Program-made: the position numbers and the translations under genes
The notes under the pieces: generated by a model
Databases searched by the model: none
Seen by the model: the letters and a program-made list of their open reading frames with translations, nothing else
Told to the model about the DNA's origin: nothing
Assembly (NCBI GenBank): GCA_029907165.1
Contig: JARYMK010000005.1
Span: forward strand, 1-43,307
Direction of reading: 5' to 3'
DNA length: 43,307 nt
DNA from: Anaerolineae bacterium
GTDB lineage: Bacteria; Chloroflexota; Anaerolineae; DTLA01
Part shown: in pieces, positions 36,828 to 43,307 of the stretch
Position numbering within the stretch: position 1 is the stretch's first letter
Layout: each line of letters opens with the position of its first letter

Positions 36828-37826
36828 ATGGATCGCTCGCTCCGTCTGTTGTACATCCAGCGGTTGTTCTACCAGAACCCCAGGGGCTACAAGGCGTCGG
36901 AACTGGCGCGATTGTGCGGGGTGGACACCCGCACCATCAACCGCGACCTGCAAGACCTACAGGACGAGCCGTTTCGGCTGCCCCTGGTCGCGGAGCCGGA
37001 CTGGCGCTGGCGGCTGATGAAAGGCCACCGTTTCACGCTGCCGCCCATTCACTTCTCTCTGCAGGAGGCGGCGGCCCTGTACCTGGCGGCCCGAATGCTA
37101 GATACCGTCAGCGACGAGCCGAACCCGTTCGTCGTGCGGGCGCTGGTGGCGCTGGCCGACGCGCTCCCCGCCGAAGTGGGCCGCGTTATCCACGAGATGG
37201 TCGCCGACCGCCTGGTCGAGGAACGGTCTCCGTTCGCCCGCGCCTTTGAGGTCGTAACTTTGGGCTGGGCGACGGGGCGCAAGGTGCGGATGAGGTATCG
37301 GTCGCTGCGGAGCGAGGATACCTACGAGACGGTGCTGGAACCGTACCTGATCGTTCCCTCGTGGCCGGGCCACGCCATCTACGTCATCGGCTACGCTTCC
37401 CACGCGGGCGAGGTGCGCACCTTCAAGATGGAGCGAATCTCGGACGCCGAACTGCTGGAGGAGACCTTCACCGTGCAGCCGGGATTTGATGGGGCGTCGC
37501 TCCTCCGGAGCGCCTGGGGCATTATGTGGGGTGAGGACACCCGCGAGGTCGTCCTGCGCTTCACTCCGGCCGTGGCGCGGCGCGTGAAAGAGGGCCGCTG
37601 GCATGAGACCCAGCAGGTGGAAGACTGCGGCGACGGCGGGTGCATTGTGCGGTTCCGCGTGGCCCATCCGGGCGAGATGAAGTCATGGATACTGGGCTGG
37701 GGGCCGGACTGCGAGGTCCTAGTGCCGGAGTCGTTGCGGGCGTCGGTGGCCGAGGCGCTGTGGAGCGCGGCGGCGATGTACGGGGCACAGGAAACGTCGG
37801 CGACAGGGAATGCCCCGGCACCCTGA
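36828..37826 (+). CDS. WYL domain-containing transcriptional regulator
   Basis: DRSLRLLYIQRLFYQNPRGYKASELARLCGVDTRTINRDLQDL HTH; VRMRYRSLRSEDTYETVLEPYLIVPSWPGHAIYVIGYASH. Confidence 0.88.
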   Translation: MDRSLRLLYIQRLFYQNPRGYKASELARLCGVDTRTINRDLQDLQDEPFRLPLVAEPDWRWRLMKGHRFTLPPIHFSLQEAAALYLAARMLDTVSDEPNPFVVRALVALADALPAEVGRVIHEMVADRLVEERSPFARAFEVVTLGWATGRKVRMRYRSLRSEDTYETVLEPYLIVPSWPGHAIYVIGYASHAGEVRTFKMERISDAELLEETFTVQPGFDGASLLRSAWGIMWGEDTREVVLRFTPAVARRVKEGRWHETQQVEDCGDGGCIVRFRVAHPGEMKSWILGWGPDCEVLVPESLRASVAEALWSAAAMYGAQETSATGNAPAP

Positions 37827-37865
37827 TTGCGGAGAGTGAGGCGAGGTTGGGAAACGGAGGACAGC

Positions 37866-38522
37866 ATGGGTGAGAAGATTCGGGTGATTCTGGCGGACGA
37901 TCACGCCCTGGTGCGCCAGGGCATTCGCCAGTTCCTGGAGGAGGCCGACGACATCGCGGTAGTGGCCGAGGCAGGCGATGGTGCCGAGGCCGTCCAACTG
38001 GTGGAGCAGCACCGCCCGGACATCGCCATTCTGGACGTGCAGATGCCAAAGATGACCGGCATTGAGGCCACCCGCCAGATCAAGGAGAAGTTCCCCCATA
38101 CCCGGGTCCTCGTGCTCACGGCCTACGATGAGGACCCCTACGTCCTCGCGCTGCTCCAGGCCGGAGCGGATGGCTACATCCTAAAATCGGCTGACGCCGA
38201 TGCCCTGCTGGAGGCTGTGCGGAAGGTTCACCGCGGAGAGCACGCCCTCAGCCCTGAGGTAACCGAGAAAGTCCTGCGGCAGTTACAGAAGGGTGGCCCG
38301 GCTCAGGCGGCAGGGCAGGTGGAACCTCTGACAGCACGGGAGATTGAAGTGCTGCGGCTTGCCGCCCAGGGGCTGACGAACCGCGCCATCGGGCGCGCGC
38401 TGGGCATTAGCGACCGCACGGTGCAGGGCCACCTGGCGAATATCTACGGCAAACTGAACGTGGCCAGCCGCACCGAGGCCGTTACGGAAGCGCTGAAGCG
38501 CGGGTGGATCGTGTTGGAGTAG
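37866..38522 (+). CDS. NarL/LuxR-family response regulator
   Basis: IRVILADDHALVRQGIRQFLEE; DIAILDVQMPKMTG; LTAREIEVLRLAAQGLTNRAIGRALGISDRTVQGHLANIYGKL. Confidence 0.96.
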   Translation: MGEKIRVILADDHALVRQGIRQFLEEADDIAVVAEAGDGAEAVQLVEQHRPDIAILDVQMPKMTGIEATRQIKEKFPHTRVLVLTAYDEDPYVLALLQAGADGYILKSADADALLEAVRKVHRGEHALSPEVTEKVLRQLQKGGPAQAAGQVEPLTAREIEVLRLAAQGLTNRAIGRALGISDRTVQGHLANIYGKLNVASRTEAVTEALKRGWIVLE

Positions 38523-38524
38523 CC

Positions 38525-39952
38525 GTGAACGAGACGACGACCCCACCGCGGAGCAGATGGTACCGCCGCCTGGAAGTGCAGTTGTGGCTCTGGGCCATCC
38601 TGCCGCTGACGCTGGCGCTGGTTGCCTTCACCCTGACCGGCGTGTACAGCCATCAGCACGCCATGCACGAATTCGTGGCCGAGCGGGACACAGCCATGGC
38701 AAGCCTGTATGCCCGCCAGATTGAGGACGGCCTGGCGCACGGGGCCGTGTACCTTGACGGCACGGGCATATCCCTCATCGTCCGCGACGCGCGAATCGGC
38801 AAGCGCGGCATCATCTACGTGGTGGACAATGCGGGACGTGCGGTCTTTCACCCAGACCCCGCGCTGGCTGGCGAAGATCTCTCTTACAGTCCGGCGGTCA
38901 AGCGCGCCCTAGAAGCGCTGACGGGCAGCGTCGCGGGCCTCTTTCCCGACGGGACGGAGACCATTGCCTCGTTTGCGACCGTGGGCGAGACCCGCTGGCG
39001 TGTCATCGTTGAGGAGCCGGTGGATGATGTGATCGTGCCCATTCTGCGCTTTTCCAGCCTGGTGCCCATGTTGGTCGGCGCTGCTGTGCTCCTCTCGGTT
39101 GTCGTCCTGTACTTCTCGCTGCGCACCATCGTTCGCCCGCTCCAGCGGTTGGTGAGCGCGTCCACGAAAATCACAGGCGGCGAGTTCTCCGGCCTGCAGA
39201 TTGACGTGGGCGGCGTGGAGGAGATCCGCGACCTGCAGCGCGCGCTCCGCGACATGATAGAGCGCATCCGCCGGTATCAGGAGTCCATGCGCGACTACAT
39301 TGAGGGAATCACGCGCGGCCAGGAGACGGAGCGGGCGCGCCTGTCGCGGGAACTCCACGACCAGACGGTGCAGGACCTGATCGCCATGACTCAGCGGCTG
39401 CAATTGGCGTCGCGCGCCCTGGAGCGTGGCGACGTGCCCACGGCGCTGGACACACTCCGGGCCACACGCGCCCTGGCCCAGAACACGCTGAACGAACTTC
39501 GCAGGCTCATTCGCGCCTTGCGGCCCGTCTATCTGGAAGACCTGGGGTTTCTTCCCGCGCTGGAGATGCTAGCCCGCGAGATTCAGACGCCCCCCGTGGA
39601 ACTCCGAGTTTCCGGGCAACCCCGACGGCTCGGCCCCGATGTGGAACTCGCCGCCTTCCGCGTGGCCCAGGAAGCCCTGACGAATGCCGTGCAACATGCC
39701 CGCGCCAGCCAAATCACTCTGGCGGTATCCTTCGGCCAGCAAGAACTCATGCTGTCTGTGGACGATGATGGCATGGGCTTCGCGCTGCCGGACGGCCCCG
39801 ACTCGCTCACCCGTGAGGGCCACTTCGGCCTGGTGGGCATGCGCGAGCGGGTGCTGCTGCTGGGCGGGAGCCTGGACATCCGGTCAGAGCCGGGACGGGG
39901 AACTCGCATCACCGCCCGCATTCCGATAGAGAGCAAGGTTGGTAACAACTGA
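38525..39952 (+). CDS. NarX-type sensor histidine kinase with cache-like sensor and HAMP
   Basis: GQETERARLSRELHDQTVQDLIAM; AFRVAQEALTNAVQHARA; VDDDGMGF; HFGLVGMRERV. Confidence 0.95.
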   Translation: MNETTTPPRSRWYRRLEVQLWLWAILPLTLALVAFTLTGVYSHQHAMHEFVAERDTAMASLYARQIEDGLAHGAVYLDGTGISLIVRDARIGKRGIIYVVDNAGRAVFHPDPALAGEDLSYSPAVKRALEALTGSVAGLFPDGTETIASFATVGETRWRVIVEEPVDDVIVPILRFSSLVPMLVGAAVLLSVVVLYFSLRTIVRPLQRLVSASTKITGGEFSGLQIDVGGVEEIRDLQRALRDMIERIRRYQESMRDYIEGITRGQETERARLSRELHDQTVQDLIAMTQRLQLASRALERGDVPTALDTLRATRALAQNTLNELRRLIRALRPVYLEDLGFLPALEMLAREIQTPPVELRVSGQPRRLGPDVELAAFRVAQEALTNAVQHARASQITLAVSFGQQELMLSVDDDGMGFALPDGPDSLTREGHFGLVGMRERVLLLGGSLDIRSEPGRGTRITARIPIESKVGNN

Positions 39953-39979
39953 ACGCGCGCCGAGCGTCCCAGCGGCAAA

Positions 39980-40012
39980 AAGCATCCGGAGCCAGTGCGG
40001 CCCCGGATGCTT
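39980..40012. terminator. Hairpin between convergent kinase and PepSY-like genes
   Basis: aagcatccgg ... ccggatgctt preceded by A run. Confidence 0.7.
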
Positions 40013-40047
40013 GCGCTATGTTCGGCCCGTGCGGATGCGCTGCGCGC

Positions 40048-40881
40048 CTACGACTCTTCGCCGACCATCTGCACGAAGTCCCCGTGCCAGTTGTGGTACC
40101 AGACCTGCCCGGTCGCGCCGTGAACGCTCAACATACCGCTGACAGTCCCGTCTTTCAAGGTGTGGATGGTGTAGTAGCCGTAGAAGGGGTCCGCATGGGA
40201 TTCTACCGTCGTGCCCGGCCGGTACGTGTCCAGCCACCGCTGCGCGATGTTCAGGGCTTCCTCGGGCGTTACGGTCATCGTCGTGGTGGCGGCGCCTCCG
40301 GCAGAGCAGCAGGAGGGCACGCCGGCGGGATGCATCCCATACTTGGCGTTCCACATCATGTTCGGCCCGTATTCCGGCCCTACCACGCCCGAGTACTTGT
40401 CCACGAGCAATTCCATTGCGCCGATCCCCGTATCAGTCTCCTTGACGATGGCGTAGAAGTTCTGGGTGAACTCCATCACCTCGTCCACCGCCAAGTTGCT
40501 GGAGCCGAGCGTGGCGATGTACTTCTCCACCGCCTCTTTGGCCTGGGCGATGGTGATCGGCTCGCCGGCCGGGTTAGCGGGCGTAGCGAAGCCGCCCAGG
40601 CATGGCATGCCCGAGACACCGTAGGCATTGCCGTAGTAGCGGCCCATCATGCCCATCGGGCCCCATCTGACCGCTTGCTGGCCCTGGGGAGCGGGCGTTC
40701 CGACAGCCGCCCCGTTTCCGCCGAAGAAGCGGCCCATCATCCCCCATCGGCCCAGGAAGCCCTGCGGCCCTTGAGCCTGCGCAACGTTGCGGCTGCCGAT
40801 GTACCACATCGCGCCCATCAGAGCCACCACCAGCATGGCTGTGATTCCGATAGTCGCCAAAGCAATCCAACGAACTCTCAT
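40048..40881 (-). CDS. Membrane-anchored PepSY-like protein with Met/Gly/Arg-rich and CC-containing linkers
   Basis: N-terminal TM; RWGMMGRFF and RWGPMGMMGRYY repeats; ITIAQAKEAVEKYIA and VTPEEALNIAQRWLDTY PepSY-like halves. Confidence 0.6.
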   Translation of the reverse strand: MRVRWIALATIGITAMLVVALMGAMWYIGSRNVAQAQGPQGFLGRWGMMGRFFGGNGAAVGTPAPQGQQAVRWGPMGMMGRYYGNAYGVSGMPCLGGFATPANPAGEPITIAQAKEAVEKYIATLGSSNLAVDEVMEFTQNFYAIVKETDTGIGAMELLVDKYSGVVGPEYGPNMMWNAKYGMHPAGVPSCCSAGGAATTTMTVTPEEALNIAQRWLDTYRPGTTVESHADPFYGYYTIHTLKDGTVSGMLSVHGATGQVWYHNWHGDFVQMVGEES

Positions 40882-40917
40882 TTGCTTTCCTCCAAAATTG
40901 TGAATGTAACTACAGGC

Positions 40918-41679
40918 TCATTGTACCCGTTCCGTGGCGTTGGAACAGGGTTCTATGGCGGGTTGGGATATAGGCAAAACGGCGGGGGCGAGCGCGTGCT
41001 CTGGAGCGGGAACGGTGTCGCCGACGATTTGCCCGTCCAGGATGTGGACCACGCGCCGCGCGCAGGCCGCCGCCTGCGGATCGTGGGTTACCATGACCAC
41101 CGTTTGCCCGGCGCCGTTCAGGTCGCGCAGGAGTTCTAGGACCTGCATCCCTGTGGCGCGGTCCAGATTGCCGGTCGGCTCGTCGGCCAGCAGGATCGGC
41201 GCACGGTTCACCAGCGCCCTGGCAACCGCCACGCGCCCCTGTTCGCCGCCGGACAGTTGCGAGGGGAGACGATGCTCCTTGCCCTTCAGCCCCACCTGCG
41301 CCAGAATCTCATAGGCACGGGCGATCTTCTCGGTGCGCGGAGTTGGCGCGATCGCGAGCGCCAGCAGCACGTTCTCCAGCGCCGTAAGGTAGGGCAACAA
41401 CTGGAGTTGCTGGAACACGAACCCCACATACTCGTAGCGGAAGTCCGCCTGGCGTTCGGGCGAGAGGCTGTACACATCTATCCCATCCACGATCACGCGG
41501 CCTGCGGTGGGCGAGTTCATGCCGCCGATGATGGTCAGCAGGGTACTCTTGCCCGAACCGGATGGCCCCATCAGGGCGACAAACTCCCCCTCGGCGATGG
41601 TCAAGTTGACATTGCGAAGGGCGACGACCGGCGCGCCGCCCGAATTGTACACTTTGCTCACGTTGTGCAGTTCAATCAT
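40918..41679 (-). CDS. ABC transporter ATP-binding protein (LolD/MacB type)
   Basis: MGPSGSGKSTLL; LSGGEQGRVAVARALVNRAPILLADEPTGNLD. Confidence 0.95.
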   Translation of the reverse strand: MIELHNVSKVYNSGGAPVVALRNVNLTIAEGEFVALMGPSGSGKSTLLTIIGGMNSPTAGRVIVDGIDVYSLSPERQADFRYEYVGFVFQQLQLLPYLTALENVLLALAIAPTPRTEKIARAYEILAQVGLKGKEHRLPSQLSGGEQGRVAVARALVNRAPILLADEPTGNLDRATGMQVLELLRDLNGAGQTVVMVTHDPQAAACARRVVHILDGQIVGDTVPAPEHALAPAVLPISQPAIEPCSNATERVQ

Positions 41680-41714
41680 CGGGCATCTCTCCAACAGCGT
41701 ATTCTGTCATGCCG

Positions 41715-42824
41715 CTACGACGAACGCAGGGCGACGGTGGGGTCCACGCGCGCCGCCTGCGCCGCAGGGTACAGGCTCGCCAGCACGCCTACCACCAGCG
41801 CGCAGCCGACAGCAGCCGCTGCCAGCACGGGGTCCCACGGGACCCGCGCAGTTACGTTTGCCACGCGCGGGGCCAGCGTAACGGCGGCTCCCATACCCGC
41901 GAGGTAGCCCAGTGCCCCGCCCGCCGCGCTCACCAGCGCCGCCTCGGTCAGGATAATCCGCCCCACATGGCGCTGGCGGAATCCTAGTGCGCGGAACAGG
42001 CCGATCTCCTGCCGCCGCTCGGCCACCGCCCCCAGCATAGTGGTGAGCACGACCAGTGCCCCGATGGCAATCACCACGGCCGACACGGCCACCGCAAAGC
42101 GGCCCAACTGCCCGACCGTCTCCATGCGCAGGGTAACGGCCTGGCGCAGCGCCGTTACGCGGGCTTGGGGCAGCACGTGGCTAATCTGCTCTACCATCTC
42201 TTCCACCGGGCAGGCGGTGCACAGTGCTGCCACTTCCACCAGGCTCACCGCATCGGGCTTGTCCAGCGCCAGTTGCGCGGCAGACAGGTCCACGAATAGG
42301 ATGTCGTCATCCTGCGACCCGTTCTCGGCGAGGACGCCCACGACGCGGAACCTCCGTCCGTTCACCTCAACCTCATCGCCGGGCTGGATGGCCAGACTTT
42401 GAGCCAGTCTCGCTCCTGCCAGGGCGTCAGCGGCCTCCGAGGGCTCCATGCCCTGCTCCACGCGCCACCATCGCTTCAGCCGCAACTCGTCCGCGAATCG
42501 CACGCCGGCCAGCAGCACGGGACGGCCCATGAGCGGCACCGCGCCCAGCAACTTGGGCGCGACCACACTGATGTTGGCCGCGTTCTTGATGGTGCCGATA
42601 CGCTCCACGTCCGGCATGCTGAGCGTCGCCACATCGTACGCGGCGGAGCCCACGGTGATGCCTCCGTAGGACAGGGCCAGGTCATTGGCCTTCGGCACAA
42701 CGAGGATGTTGGCCCCGTACTCGTCCATCTTGACGGCGACGTCGGCCTGCATCGCCTCGGTGATCGCCATCAGCGCCACCGCGGTGGCGACGCCGATGGC
42801 GAGACCCACCACAAGCAAGACCAT
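41715..42824 (-). CDS. ABC transporter permease (FtsX/MacB type), 5' end truncated at the IS junction
   Basis: Frame extends upstream of ATG 42824 as HHWLKNLWRRKGR before an in-frame TAG at 42864-42866, next to IS sequence. Confidence 0.8.
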   Translation of the reverse strand: MVLLVVGLAIGVATAVALMAITEAMQADVAVKMDEYGANILVVPKANDLALSYGGITVGSAAYDVATLSMPDVERIGTIKNAANISVVAPKLLGAVPLMGRPVLLAGVRFADELRLKRWWRVEQGMEPSEAADALAGARLAQSLAIQPGDEVEVNGRRFRVVGVLAENGSQDDDILFVDLSAAQLALDKPDAVSLVEVAALCTACPVEEMVEQISHVLPQARVTALRQAVTLRMETVGQLGRFAVAVSAVVIAIGALVVLTTMLGAVAERRQEIGLFRALGFRQRHVGRIILTEAALVSAAGGALGYLAGMGAAVTLAPRVANVTARVPWDPVLAAAAVGCALVVGVLASLYPAAQAARVDPTVALRSS

Positions 42825-42875
42825 GCGACCTTTACGCCGCCAGAGGTTCTTTAACCAATGGTGCTAGTTTGACAG

Positions 42876-42938
42876 AGTCATGGGGCTTCTCCAAACTGTG
42901 GTTGAGAGACCATACAGAAAGGAGAATGCCCCATGACT
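42876..42938. promoter_or_regulatory. Hairpin sequestering the RBS and start codon of the IS transposase
   Basis: agtcatggggcttctcc (42876-42892) pairs with ggagaatgccccatgact (42921-42938), one bulge; ATG at 42933. Confidence 0.6.
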
Positions 42939-43307
42939 ACAGAAGATTTTATCATAACTTTGTTCTGCCGGGTAGATGACGTGATGTCGGATGTGCCGAA
43001 ACACAGCCAAGCGCACCTGTACCCAAGTGAAGTGGTGACCTTGGGGCTGCTGTTCGCTCTCAAGGGCGTGGGCAACAGAGCCTTCTACCGATGGATCAAG
43101 CGCGACTGGCTTCATTTGTTTCCCAGCCTTCCGGACAGAACACGGCTCTTTCGGCTCTTCAAGAAGTACTGGTATTGGACGAACCTGTTCTTGGCACAAC
43201 CGACAATCCTTGGCGTCGCTGATTCCTATGGCATTGAACTGCTGCACCCTGCGCGAGAGGGACGCAGCAAGAAGCAGATCGCCAAAAAAGGCAAGTCAAA
43301 CTACCGT
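42933..43307 (+). CDS. DDE transposase, N-terminal part (runs off window; absent from ORF track)
   Basis: Read directly: MTTEDFIITLFCRVDDVMSDVPKHSQAHLYPSEVVTLGLLFALKGVGNRAFYRWI...GVADSYGIELLHPAREGRSKKQIAKKGKSNYR. Confidence 0.85.
   Translation, partial: MTTEDFIITLFCRVDDVMSDVPKHSQAHLYPSEVVTLGLLFALKGVGNRAFYRWIKRDWLHLFPSLPDRTRLFRLFKKYWYWTNLFLAQPTILGVADSYGIELLHPAREGRSKKQIAKKGKSNYR

Noticed and set aside
42864-43247. 127-aa minus-strand ORF at the right edge
   Set aside because: Antisense to the IS transposase, which has a clear RBS, start and family-like motifs
1-43307. tRNA, rRNA, CRISPR array or canonical riboswitch
   Set aside because: None recognised on either strand by reading; a covariance-model search would be needed to exclude them

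Overview
GC-rich window, about 43.3 kb, best matching a Chloroflexota-like monoderm chromosome (inferred from gene content only). It is bounded by mobile-element sequence: the 3' part of an integrase-type transposase at the left edge, and a DDE transposase running off the right edge that is missing from the supplied ORF track. The centrepiece is a Tad/Flp pilus locus at about 11.8-20.5 kb: a 48-aa Flp pilin (also missing from the track), two TadE-like proteins, TadG-like, CpaB, CpaE/TadZ, CpaF/TadA, TadB and TadC. No secretin or prepilin peptidase gene is present in the window. Other recognisable genes are pgeF/yggS/yggT/DUF167, a large S8 protease, comF-like, xseA/xseB, glycosyltransferases, MFS, scpA, aspS, an isolated hypC, Zn-ADH, a WYL regulator, a NarL/NarX-type two-component pair, and a PepSY-like protein with an ABC exporter whose permease is truncated by the right-hand IS. 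The strongest unlisted signal is compositional. AGCT, TCGA and GTSAC (GTCAC/GTGAC) are almost absent, and local codon choice appears to avoid them (GAA instead of GAG before CTG; ATT/ATA instead of ATC before GAN; GTT/GTA instead of GTC/GTG before ACN). This looks like a multi-specificity restriction-avoidance signature. Other findings are a matched pair of promoters in front of flp and tadE, a hairpin sequestering the IS transposase start codon, three copies of a palindromic CACCGCAGAG repeat, and several other perfect inverted repeats. All counts were made by eye and need computing.
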